64,000 nt of DNA from Anas platyrhynchos (taxonomy: Eukaryota > Chordata > Aves > Anseriformes > Anatidae), in assembly GCF_047663525.1 (NCBI RefSeq), contig NC_092591.1, positions 28,367,001 through 28,431,000 on the forward strand, given 5' to 3'. The position numbers were made by a program, and so were the translations under genes. Below, one piece after another: positions 1 to 9,555 of the stretch. The notes under the pieces were generated by a model that saw nothing but the letters and a program-made list of their open reading frames with translations, did not search any database and had not been told where the DNA came from. Every line of letters begins with the position of its first letter. Within the stretch, counting starts at the first letter, position 1.

Positions 1-1278
1 GAAGACTGACACTTGCCTTTTCTGCTTCATAATTAACAATTGTATTTCCTAAATCCTTCTGTTCTGTATTTAAACATATGATATATTCACATATGACAGA
101 GATAAAGTAGTTCCTGTTCCATTCACAGCCTGAAGGGATGTTACACAGCAGACTATGAATGCTAACCTGCAGATGAGATTCAAGAGAAGGCATCTTAAAT
201 GTTTGTTCGCATTATCTTAGGAGAGAATTTTTCTTGGGCCCCTCAGGACATCGTTGCTGGCACAGTGACTTTCCATGCATTTAGTATTAGTATGGGACAA
301 AAACACCAATGCGTGTACTCTGGACTTCAATTTTGCAATGAACATGAAACAAAACAGAGCAGTAAGCTGTGCTGGGATCGCATCAGTTGCATAGGTAGCT
401 GAAAGAAGGTGACCCAGATAATTTCCATAGCCTGCTTTCAGCATGGCTCTCTACAGGAATCTACATTTTAAGTCCTGCTAAAAAATGTGGGACATTACAG
501 TGGAAGTCAGCATTACTGAATAGGATCTAGGGGATACTTTACAAACCCAACTTAATATTAGAGCTGACAGATGTTGTAGCAGAGATATTGTGAGCTATCA
601 CTGCATACATCAGAACAAGAGTATTAAATAGGAGTATAAGAGATGGTCTCAATTCTATGTAAGACAATGATGAAATCATTACTGGAATTTACTTAATTTA
701 TCAGAGGCAGTTAAGAGGTGAACCTCTTAAGATTCTATAAATGCCACTACAGCAAAAAAAAAAAAAAAAAAAAAGTCCGATAGCAGAATTCCATCTAGCA
801 GATGAAAGACTATTAGGTAGTATGTAGAAAGAACTGGGTGAAAGCTAAAGCTACCAATGATCATTTTGCACTTAAAATATTAAATGTTAAATAAACTTTT
901 TTCATAGCCAGGATAATGAACCATTGGAACAAATTTTCTAGGCATGTGGTATATTTTTCAGTATGTGAAACTTTGAAGTTGAGACTAGATATTCTGAAAG
1001 AGATGTTACATTTCAAAACAAAGCTAGAGATCTGATGGAATTATGAGCAGCCTCTGTTATGCAGGAGGTGTATTCTGACTTTATTAATATATGAATTAAT
1101 GACTGTACACATTTTTAAATTAGGAAGGAACTGGAATACATGGAGAAAAATGCATACAAGGAGCTGGCAAGGCTGAATGGAGGACAAAACCAGAAGTCTC
1201 ATGCAAATAGCATAATGAGTTCCCAATAGGCTGCATTGTCATGGTGTAATTTCTATATGGATGCTAGGAAAGACTTAC
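1..1278 (-). other. TH: TH intron 5 (incomplete)
   Basis: This is intron sequence downstream of exon 5, running out of the window. I saw no match to the following TH exon. Much of it is an old CR1 copy (listed separately). Confidence 0.85.
600..1110 (+). mobile_element. Ancient CR1-type LINE 3' fragment
   Basis: The text follows the old CR1 family widespread in turtles, crocodilians and birds: a TCTCAATTCTATGTAAGACA segment near 635-660, ACCATTGGAACAA near 920, AGACTAGATATTCT near 980 and CTGTTATGCAGGAGGT near 1055. Many substitutions and a missing 3' terminal repeat indicate great age. An internal A-rich stretch of the family has grown here into a 21-A run (754-774). Identification is from remembered consensus, so the ends are approximate. 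Confidence 0.72.
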
Positions 1279-1346
1279 TGCTTATAGTGAAAAGCGATTT
1301 CTGCTATTGATTTCCTCCTCTGGCGGTATACTTGGTCAGAGTAGCC
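1279..1346 (-). CDS. TH: TH coding exon 5
   Basis: This 68-nt exon is too short to show as a stand-alone open frame. Translated on the minus strand from 1346 it reads [20 protein letters not shown] then YK, with two bases (CA) of a codon completed in exon 6. The acceptor is CATCCCAG and the donor CA|GTAAGTC (phase 2). It encodes the first helix of the catalytic domain, residues 187-208. No further TH exon is visible between here and position 1. Confidence 0.95.
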
Positions 1347-4300
1347 CTGGGATGACAAATAGGAACATGATTTTTAGTCAGTTACTAAATTTCTAACCCA
1401 ATAACATTCATCACTGGCTTGAGCAACTTCTCTCATGGTGGTGGTTGCACTACAGCTCCCCAGCCAGCTGCGTCAATGGTTGTTTTCCAGCCCCTTCCTT
1501 CTGAGAGATGTCTCAGGATTCAAATGCAAAGATGTGCCCATGCAGACTAACTCACCGGGTGATCCAGGTCCAAGTCAGGGTCAAATTTAGTGACCAGATG
1601 GTGACACTTGTCCAGTTCACAGATCTTTCTGGGAAACCAGTGAACTGTGGGGAAAGAGAAGGAGGAAAAACTGACTGGTAATGAAAGATGGATGTGAGAC
1701 TCAAAAGTGTGCAAGGAGGTGACCCTTGAGGCAGTCTTCCTTTTATATATCAAATATTAATATTGAATATTTTGTAAGTTTCTTACACTTGTCTTCCTTA
1801 GTGGTCCTCACATCTTCTGCTACCCTCTTGATGGAGCTAATGAAAGTATTGAGGTCAGAGCTGTGGACTTCACAGCGCACAAAATACTCCAGTTCAGCGG
1901 TCCCTTCACGAGACTTTCGGCTCAGTCTTGTCTCCAGGTGGTGAATTTTAGCTTCAAAAGTCTTGTAGAACAGGGAGAAAGAGAAAAGCATTAAACAAGT
2001 CTGTAACATGTGAAACACATACTGGTACTCTCCAAAGATATGTATGTGTGTTTGTGGGGAGGTTCCCACCGTCCTTTTTATTTTTTTTAACTGAGGTAAA
2101 CACTTACCTATTAATTTCATGGTTTTTGTTTCTGGACAATCAGTTGGGCGTGTCAGTGATTTACCAACAGAAAACTTTCACAGTGGCAGAGGAAATCGGA
2201 TCAAGAAGTTAATCGACAGAGCAAAAAGCTAATTCCTATGATCCCCTTTTCCTTCAATCTCCTAAATTTGGGGGTGCTGATGTAGGAGGGGCGGGCTCAG
2301 GCTGGCTTGGGGTGCTGGCCATGGTGCTGAACCGCAGCCGCCCGGGCCAGCCCATGGTGGAGGTCCCCGTGCCTACATCACAAATGTTTGACTATCTCAT
2401 TGCTGCTTAATGTCCCACATCAGAAGAGTCTGGCCTCGCTTTTACTGATAGTTGTTGATATGAAGACCCCTGTGAAACTCTTATCACAATGCTGAAATGA
2501 TCAAAAGGGTAAGAGAAACTGATTTGTTCTCTCCGTATATTTTGTAAGGGATCTTGAGGAGCATAGGAAGAGTTTGAAGAACATTTGTTCTGACTACATC
2601 CAGCTCTATTCTGAGCTCTGTCCAGACTCAGTGTTAATGTGGGGCTCTATCAGAACTGAATTCACCCAAGGAATGAGACAAAACAGTTTATAGTCTTCCA
2701 AAGGGCCCTGGTAGGGCCCTTTTGGTTATTATCTTCAGCTCTGTGAAAACTGTTAGTATATGCCCAAGTCCCTGCAATGACCCAACCTTTCCAATGTCTC
2801 TGGGAGATCTGTGGTAGAAGAAAGGACACAATTTCTTTTGTTAATCAGAGGCAGAAAGATGAGAAGGAACAGATGTAATGCCACAGGTAAATTAAATTTA
2901 GGATTGTGTTTTTGAATGTATCTACCAACTACACTATTACATTGTCCCCTCAACAATCAATACCTTTGCATTAATCTGACAGCTGTGATTGCATTACCTA
3001 TGCTTTGGCTGCATGTAACACATACAGCAGAGTGAAACCAGCTTCCCTGCAGCCTGGTTCATGATGAGGCAAATGTCATTATGCCCGTCTGCTTTCATAT
3101 CTTGTACCTGCATTGCCAGAGGGATCTGGGAAATGAATCTTTCTCCATTGTGGCTTGACATGCTTGACTTTTTATTATCTTTAAAGCTCTCTCTGTGACA
3201 AGCTCAAAGAGCTTTTTTTTTTTTTTTTTTAACCAGGAGAGATCTTTATGCAGCAAGTAATTTGTACGAGAAAGAAACAATATTTGGACATAAACTGCCC
3301 CTACTTCTTGCTTTATGTTTAAAATTTGTTTAAGTTATAGATGCACTAACATAAAATCTACCAACTATGAGAACTTATACTTCTATGTTTCATACCCTCT
3401 AAGCGGTGTTACATTTGAGATGTTACACTGATCGATCTTTCATGCCTTCTCTGACAGCCGTGAACTTCTCTTAAGAAGGAGACCCAGCCATGGCAATACC
3501 AAGATTTTTTTTTTCTCATAGGCACATGCTATGGGTTCTTTTGGTCTTAAGACAAGAATCGTATGTTGCACAGAAAACTTTTCTTGAAACAGTCTTCGTA
3601 GAGAAGATGCAAGATGCTTTGTAATTGTTGAAGATCTGAAGCACTTCTCACAAGAACATCAGAGGTAGTGCTGCATGTTCTATAACCAGAATATCCTCTG
3701 ATTACAGGGAAATGTGTATCCTCCAGATATAATTTTTGTGTTGTGTAGTGGTCGGCTATATGGTATTGCTTATGATCTGGTTTTATGCCAGAAATGGTTG
3801 CATTTTATGAGGGAGAAGGTGTTTTATAGTAATGTATATCAATATATTAGCTAGCACTATGCCTTTGTGATGACCAAGGCCAGCCATGTACTAAAGTGTA
3901 GTAACAAGACTGTAGAAAACAGGTCTAGGGAAGTGATTCCTCCTCTTCCTCTGGGATGAGGGCCACCATATCTGGAGTACTGTGTCTTGTAGAAGAAAGG
4001 CATTGATGTGCTCTTACAGGTATAGTGGAGGGATGCTGAGGTGTACAGGTGGCTGGAGCACAGTGTTATATGAAGAAAGAGGAAGGGAATTGAATTTGCT
4101 CAGGCTTAAGAAGTGAAGGTGCAGGGGAGAGATTGCTGTGTACTAGTACCTGGTGGGAGAGTGTGAAGAAGACAGAGCCAGGGTCATTTTAAAAGTGCAT
4201 GACAGGAGGTCAAGAGGCAATGGGCACAAACTGAAAGTAAATTCATTGGGGGGGGGGGGGGGCGGGGAGAGAACAAACAGCACACAAGAGTCCAAAGATG

Positions 4301-7300
4301 GTATGGAATTTCTGCTTTGGTGATACTCGCAACAAACATGGCCCTGAGCTGCAACCAGACATGCTCTGAGCAGAAGTTTGGACCAGGGACTCCTGAAGGT
4401 CCCTTACAACCCGCGTGACTGATTAATAGGAACAAATTGTCCTCTCCTCTCGCTGCTGAAGTTAATGAGATTAAACTAGTATACATAAAACATAGCTCAA
4501 ACCCTAAGTTTACAAAACACTTTTGAACCTTTCTGGATGATAATGCACTATATAAACGCAAATTGTCACATTTTGGTTGCTGTTCAAATAGCCAGGGCTT
4601 ATCTCAGTCTTTCCATTCATGGCACTGAGATACTAGATAACAGAAGATTATATTGCTGGCTAGGGGTGGGGAAAAAAAAAGCTCAAAGAGTTAAGAGTTT
4701 CCCTTGATATTAAAGCCATTTACAAGATGCATCTCTGGGGGGGGGGGGGGGAACCAACCTTTAACACACAAATCAGAGACTAACAAAGCCTTGACCCAGA
4801 TGCTGATCAGTACTGTGGAAGGGGGACCTACTCTGTAGCCATGCAGGGCACACAGCATATTTTGAATGTGGAATCAGCACTGTGCATGAAGCTGAAGTGC
4901 TGAGCAGTAGAGGGGGCTGTCAGTATGCTACAAGCAACGTGGGTGTGGATTGTGGGTGTCAAGTTGTGTGGCTGACTCCAGTAATTAAGCAAAATCCAGC
5001 CCAGAGTGTTATAAAAGCACTAAAGTGCAGAGGTAGGGCTCATTCCTAGTGCGAGCATGCTAGGGCATGAGTGAAGCATGACTGTGGGGAGATGATGCAG
5101 ACAATTAACTCATAACTTGCAGTAGTCAGACCCAGTCTGAGTTGTCTTTGGTAGACTCAAGTGTTATTTCTCACAGAACCACCATGAAAAGTATAGTGTG
5201 TTCCTTGAGGCCAGAGAAACCAGTTAGGGACTCACCTCAAACACCTTGAGTGCTCGGGACAGTGGTGATGTTTTGGCTCCCTTGAGCATGAAGAAGAGGT
5301 TCAGCATGGCTCTCCCATCCTTCTCCTCAAAGACAATGGTCTCTGTGGACTCTGCAGCATCAGTGGCTGCGGCTGCAGCCTCTCTTTCCTTCCTGGCATC
5401 CTCGATGAGGCTTTGACGTCTACCAATGAACCGTGGAGACTGGAGGCAGACCAGGAAAAAATAACACTTGTAATAGAGCTAGGGGGGATCAGAGGTGACC
5501 CCAGTAGCTGGGTGAGGTGTGAGCAAGGTGTCTGAATAGGGGAAGATGGGGAAGGTTGTGCTGACTTGCCCAGCTTTGCGGAGGAAGGTTTGAGGAGGAG
5601 GACTGAGGCATTAGGAGTGAACTCAGGAATGTGGAGCTTTGGGGAAAATCTGTGCAAAATATGCTTGTGGTATGACTAAAGTGGGCTTTTTCCCTCAACT
5701 TCCCTAGCAAAAGCTTTCAATATTCTTGAAAACCTAAAAATCAGAAACAATCTTGCATGCTTTTCAAGTGTCTGATGAAGTGAAGGGGAGAGGTGTTAGA
5801 TAAACATGAAGCCATCTGAAAAAAAAGACACTGAAGGACAGCTGAAGCCCACAACTGTGCCATTGCTGGAAACCAGGCCCTTGCTGCCCATACACCCCCA
5901 GCTGCACTGAGACGCATCCCACAGCCATTTTCTGCTGAAAGTATTTGGAAAATAGCTGCTGCTAAACAAGGAATGCCTTCCCTATCTTGTGAAGTTTTTG
6001 AGGTCTTCCTTTGAAAAGCATAGCCTGCTCAAACACTAAGCCAGTTTTCTTTCTGATTTTCAAAGCCCACCACGATGTTTTCTCTGAAAGCCTTCTTAGG
6101 TGCTTTAAGCTGACACAAATCTGGCTTCAGGGCTTCCCTGACATTTGAAATGCAGACTGGAAAACACAGCACCTCTAGGCATCAGCCCATGCACTTCTCC
6201 TCAGTCCTTTTTATTTTTTAATAAATACACCCCTCTGGAATAATATTTGCTGATCCTCAACCACTTTATTCCTTGCAGCACAGAGAAATGTCTAACAAAT
6301 AAGTACATATTGGCACTTGTCTAAATTGGCGGTATTCGTGTCCAACAAGAGAAGAGATCTAATAAATATCCTGGGCTGTAACTTTTAAGAGCTTGCAAAC
6401 GTGCTCAGCTTTAAGCGTGTGTTTTATATTGCTACCACGTTTAAAGCTAAGCTGCTGTTTGCTTTCAGGTGCCCGCAATAAGCAGGGCAAACAGTCTTGT
6501 GCTAGCCACAGGATCTGCGCTCCGCAGCCATCCAAAGTGCTTTAGCTACAGGAGTTTTATTGCATTGTGTCCCAAGGTGCAATAGGATTTTTCCTCTGGG
6601 GTGGAGCGGGGCAGAGGAGGGGAGGAGCCAGACCCCCCAGTTTAGGCTGTAAATCAGCTTAAAAAAAGGCACTGGAAGGAGGTTTGGTGTGAGAACCTGT
6701 GTCACTGGCAGGCAGGAGCAGGGGGTTCAGTCTCTGTTGAGGGGTCCTAGGAGATGCTTAGCTCCACACCAACATGGTTTGGGTGGGAAAGTTTGAAAAG
6801 GGGGGGGTGGGGGGGGGAATAAAAGGCCAAGGCTGGATTTTGTTAGGGAGAAGAACAGCAGGGTGTGTGTGGGGGGGGGGGGGGGGGGTCTGTCTGCCTG
6901 CTGCCTGCCTGTGTGCTTTCCCTCTCAACACCATCTCCACTGCTTCTCACGTTTGTGCTCATCAGGGAAATATCTCCTTGGGGGGGGGGAGGGGGCATTT
7001 AGGCATCATTTTTGCATATAAGCTAACCAAACTGATCTGTTATGATAAATGCCTTCCATTCTTTGGAAGGTGTTAAGCAGTATTTCCATATTTCCCCATG
7101 GAGTGTACCTGTCCAGCTACAATAAGAAGTTTAATTTTATTTTTGTAAAACATTTACCTATCTGGGGCTTGAGTCTGATGTGGCCATTCACTTTGTACAA
7201 ACAAGTACTTAGTTTTTCCTTTGAAATTGCTGCTGCTCTGAGTGCCCAGCCTGAGAAGCACTGTTAAAAACACAGTGCTCTGAATTAAAGCTTTTGGGCT

Positions 7301-9056
7301 TGTTATTTGCAACAATCCTGGGCAATCTTTCCTACACTTTGGCATCCAGCTGCTGTCTGCTTGAATACTCTGCAACCAAAACCTTGCTAGAGCTACAAGG
7401 TGTATTGTAAAAACTTACTAGCAGCAAAAAATCTAAATATATAATAGAAAGACGTTCTACAGGGCGAGTTTTATCTCTGCCTGGCACAGTTAATGTGAGA
7501 AACACCCGGTGAGGAAGAGTCCTGGGATTGCAAAGCTCAGAGGGGACACATCTGCTGGAGCTGGCAGGCAGGGACTGTGTGGTCAATGGCCTGAGGATAC
7601 CATGAGGGCTGGGGACATGTGCTGTCATGTAGAAGTGCAGAGCCATGCCCCTCGCTTGGTACAAACTAGCAGAATAAACCATAGGGTTGTGGTGATCTCC
7701 TATGCTAGGCTAGGGTTGTTTTTAATATGTTTTTGCTGTTCTGAGAATCTCTATTCAAAGAAGAGATGCAGAGGTGGGCTGAGGTCTTATGTCTGCTCTG
7801 GGCTGGAGGAGGCACTCATCCAGGCGGCAGTGCTCCTGCCCGTGAACCCAGATTCCTGCAGCCCCTCACTCAGTGCCCTGCTTCCCACCGAACACATGGC
7901 AGCTGCCCAGCCTGCCCAATAACCAGGCAGCAGCCAATCTATTTGACAAAGCAGCCTGGAAAATCCCCATTTTCAAAGAACCATGAGATAGTTTATTTTG
8001 CCAGGGTGAAAACGGCTGTACAAAATAGAAGCCTTCGCTAATTTTCATCCGTTAGAGAAAGCAAGCTTACCTCTTTGCTTGCAAGCTTACCTCTTTGCTT
8101 GCTAAATGTTTCCTTTTCTTCTAACATGCCACATGCTCTAAAATGCTGTCTCTGCCATGTTTCCTCCCAGCACGCATCCCAGGGGCATCCCCTCTCTGTG
8201 CCATTAAGGGCCACCCACAGCCTGCCCATGTCCCTGACCTGTAGGGCTGCCCCATGCCACCGGTCTCCACCCTTTCCCTGGGGTCCCAGCCGTTTGGGTT
8301 AGGTGGGGATTGTCCTTACGTCCTGTCCAAGGGGTTCGCCAGAATTTTGTTTCTAAAGGTAAGTGGCAGCCCAGCGGGATGTTTTCCTCTCCTTACACCT
8401 GTAGCTTTGGTGTGTGCAGAAGTATTCCCCAAGGTAAAACCTGGGCCCTAAATCAGTCCGGCGAGGGGCAGGAATAGAAACAGAGGAAGGGAGTATTGGG
8501 ATAGAGCAACTGCAAACAAATGGAGCAAATTGCCTGTGCCTTGCAGGTAGTCCAAAATAAAAGACACTCTTTTTTCATTAAGCTATAACAGGTGAAATCG
8601 CTGCAATTTATTGCCTTGCAATCAGCAAGAGCATCAAAGATTTCAAAATTGCATTGCACTGGCGATACCTTGTTACTTCTGCCTTAGGTCTAGAGGGTTT
8701 TTAAGTTGCTTTTGGTTGCAAGGGGGTGAAAGTATGTTCGATTGAGCTTTCATCCCCCTAAATCTTTGCATTTCACACATACCAATGTGTAGAGAGGAGT
8801 GTGTGAGTAATTTTCTTCTGCCAGCCTGGAGCCAGGGCTGGGGTAAGCACCTGCTGACAACGTTGGCCTCTCTATCCCTGCCTGCCACTGCCTACAGCTA
8901 CAGGAGAGGCTGTGCTGTTTGGGGTGGGGGGGGAAGAAGAGAAGAAGTGGGGTAGGGTTGTCTTACCATGATGGCCTCGGCTTGCTTGGAGTCCAGCTCC
9001 GACACCGCCCTGCGGAAGCCTTTGGCTGCAGAGGTGGAGATGTTGGGGGTTGGCAT
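1279..9056 (-). CDS. TH: Tyrosine hydroxylase, 5' part (coding exons 1-5), partial at left edge
   Basis: TH is the tetrahydrobiopterin- and iron-dependent enzyme that converts L-tyrosine to L-DOPA, the rate-limiting step of catecholamine synthesis in neurons and chromaffin cells. Five exons on the minus strand join in frame: 8967-9056, 5236-5439, 1787-1961, 1556-1644 and 1279-1346, with intron phases 0, 0, 1, 0, 2 and GT/AG boundaries throughout. They encode residues 1-208 plus two bases of the next codon: the N-terminal phosphorylation region, the ACT-type regulatory domain and the beginning of the catalytic domain. Regulatory serines sit where the family has them: Ser19 in [10 protein letters not shown], Ser31 in MSPRFIG and Ser40 in GRRQSL. 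The iron-binding His/His/Glu and the C-terminal tetramerisation helix would be in exons left of the window. No frameshift or stop is seen, so this is an intact gene cut by the window edge. Confidence 0.98.
1556..1644 (-). CDS. TH: TH coding exon 4
   Basis: This 89-nt exon encodes [20 protein letters not shown] and then [10 protein letters not shown] (residues 157-186 with the base carried over from exon 3). This is the conserved junction between the regulatory and catalytic domains of aromatic amino acid hydroxylases. The acceptor is TTTCCCCACAG and the donor CCG|GTGAGT; the following intron is phase 0. Its length equals that of the corresponding mammalian exon as I recall it. Confidence 0.96.
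1787..1961 (-). CDS. TH: TH coding exon 3
   Basis: This 175-nt exon encodes residues 99-156 plus one base of codon 157. The protein runs [20 protein letters not shown], then the [10 protein letters not shown] strand and the [17 protein letters not shown] helix, which form the second half of the regulatory ACT-type domain. The acceptor is CTACAAG and the donor AAGT|GTAAGA, leaving a phase 1 intron. The single T pairs with the first two bases of exon 4 to make Phe157. Confidence 0.97.
2311..2331 (-). promoter_or_regulatory. RE1/NRSE (REST-binding) element in TH intron 2
   Basis: On the TH sense strand this 21-bp site has left half TTCAGCACC, two spacer bases (AT) and right half GGCCAGCACC. This fits the core RE1 rule (TYAGMRCC, two bases, RGMSAG) exactly and differs from the commonest full 21-bp consensus at two positions by my count. 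It sits in a GC-rich patch of about 100 bp (2286-2385) inside an otherwise AT-rich intron. REST silences neuronal genes in non-neuronal cells, which would suit TH. Binding is inferred. Confidence 0.7.
3920..4430 (+). mobile_element. CR1 LINE 3' fragment in TH intron 2
   Basis: Successive blocks match the CR1 3' region in order: CTAGGGAAGTGATTCC, GGAGTACTGTGTCTTG, the TATGAAGAAAGAGGAAGGGA segment, GACAGGAGGTCAAGAGGCAA with GGGCACAAACTGAAAG, and the tail GGACCAGGGACTCCTGAAGG with TCCCTTACAACCC. The coding part of ORF2 is gone (5' truncation, usual for CR1). A 15-G run interrupts it at 4248-4262. The insertion is antisense to TH. Confidence 0.8.
4248..4262 (+). repeat. Poly(G) tract, 15 nt
   Basis: Uninterrupted G run within the CR1 copy of TH intron 2, followed by CGGGG. 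The TH transcript would carry the C-rich complement. Confidence 0.95.
4737..4751 (+). repeat. Poly(G) tract, 15 nt
   Basis: Uninterrupted G run in TH intron 2. Confidence 0.95.
5236..5439 (-). CDS. TH: TH coding exon 2
   Basis: This 204-nt exon encodes residues 31-98. It opens with [20 protein letters not shown], which carries the Ser31 and Ser40 regulatory sites (Ser40 is the PKA site that relieves catecholamine feedback inhibition). It continues with an alanine-rich linker, [10 protein letters not shown], and the start of the ACT-like domain ([20 protein letters not shown]). The acceptor is TCTGCCTCCAG and the donor GAG|GTGAGT; both flanking introns are phase 0. Confidence 0.97.
6800..6889 (+). 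repeat. G-rich cluster with an 18-nt G run
   Basis: Runs of G7 and G8 (6800-6817) are followed by a GTGTGTGT stretch and G18 (6871-6888), within TH intron 1. Quadruplex potential on the plus strand is high. Confidence 0.9.
8061..8100. repeat. Perfect 20-bp tandem duplication in TH intron 1
   Basis: The unit GCAAGCTTACCTCTTTGCTT occurs twice head to tail with no mismatch, and the next two bases begin a third copy. Perfect identity indicates a recent event or an assembly/PCR slip. Confidence 0.95.
8967..9056 (-). CDS. TH: TH coding exon 1
   Basis: This exon encodes residues 1-30, beginning [14 protein letters not shown] and ending QAEAIM, then a GTAAGA donor. The ATG at 9056 is chosen because it gives the family N-terminus, has A at -3, and lies about 27 nt below the expected cap site of the TATA box at 9105-9113. 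Ser19, the CaMKII/MAPKAPK2 site in mammals, is present in RRAVSE. The intron that follows is phase 0. Confidence 0.97.
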
Positions 9057-9104
9057 CTTCGCTCTGCCACAAGCTCTGCTCTCTGCTTTTCAGCTCCTTG
9101 CCAG

Positions 9105-9113
9105 CTTTTTATA
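9105..9113 (-). promoter_or_regulatory. TH: TATA box of TH
   Basis: On the minus strand the sequence reads TATAAAAAG. At the usual 25-30 nt spacing the transcription start would lie near 9080-9085, giving a 5'UTR of about 25-30 nt before the ATG at 9056. The exact cap site cannot be read from sequence. Confidence 0.88.
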
Positions 9114-9122
9114 GGGCAAGGC

Positions 9123-9130
9123 TGACGTCA
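9123..9130 (-). promoter_or_regulatory. TH: Perfect cAMP response element of the TH promoter
   Basis: The palindrome TGACGTCA lies 10 bp upstream of the TATA box in TH orientation. Mammalian TH promoters have the same CRE at about -45 to -38 just 5' of the TATA box, where it binds CREB/ATF and supports basal and cAMP-induced transcription. Sequence and spacing are observed; function is by homology. Confidence 0.9.
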
Positions 9131-9148
9131 AACACTCTTTCAAATCTT

Positions 9149-9172
9149 CCCCCCCTCGTCAGCCCCCCCCCC
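9149..9172. promoter_or_regulatory. G-rich (sense strand) block upstream of the TH CRE
   Basis: On the TH sense strand this reads as a G10 run and a G7 run separated by CTGACGA, about 20-45 bp upstream of the CRE. GC-box proteins or a G-quadruplex could act here. More G triplets lie further upstream (to about 9200). Confidence 0.45.
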
Positions 9173-9538
9173 ATCACCACCTCCCTCCTTTCTCCCCCTC
9201 GGGCTGAGAGGAGGAGGGGATGTGAAGGAGAGAAACGTTTCTGTCCCATTAAATCTAATCGCCACAAAGATTGCAGACACCCTGCCTTCACAGACCTGCT
9301 GCTCCCCCCACTTGTTTCACTGTGCCCAAAGATTTCTGCTCCGTTTTCTGTCCCTCTGCTTCCCTTTCTTCTGGTGGAGTTCGTTCTCGTGCCGCGTTTC
9401 ACTCCTGCAAATTTACTTCCCCAGCTTGGGCATTGTGTGAAAAGATTTTGATCCATGAAAGGACAAAATAAAAGGAACGAAGAGATGTAGCCTTTTATTT
9501 TCTCCTTGTTTGCTTGTGATAAAAAGCTTGAAAAGCTT

Positions 9539-9555
9539 GGGGGGGGGGGGGGGGG
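9539..9555 (+). repeat. Poly(G) tract, 17 nt
   Basis: Uninterrupted G run about 0.45 kb upstream of the inferred TH start site. Confidence 0.95.

Larger units (their letters stand above)
1962..5235 (-). other. TH: TH intron 2
   Basis: The intron is 3.3 kb and contains the RE1-like element at 2311-2331, a CR1 copy at about 3920-4430, a T tract at about 3212-3230, and G homopolymers at 4248-4262 and 4737-4751. No additional exon is supported. Confidence 0.85.
5440..8966 (-). other. TH: TH intron 1
   Basis: The intron is 3.5 kb. It holds G homopolymers (about 6800-6817, 6871-6888, 6980-6989), a perfect 20-bp tandem duplication at 8061-8100 and otherwise unique sequence. The TCAT tetranucleotide (TH01) known from human TH intron 1 is not present. 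Confidence 0.85.

Noticed and set aside
2322-2410. Short plus-strand open frame of 29 codons (starts [10 protein letters not shown]) in TH intron 2
   Set aside because: Explained by the GC-rich RE1-containing patch. No homology, and antisense to TH.
4905-4918. CTCF-like site (AGCAGTAGAGGGGG) in TH intron 2
   Set aside because: It fits a degenerate core at most positions but lacks the flanking consensus. Too weak to list without a matrix score.
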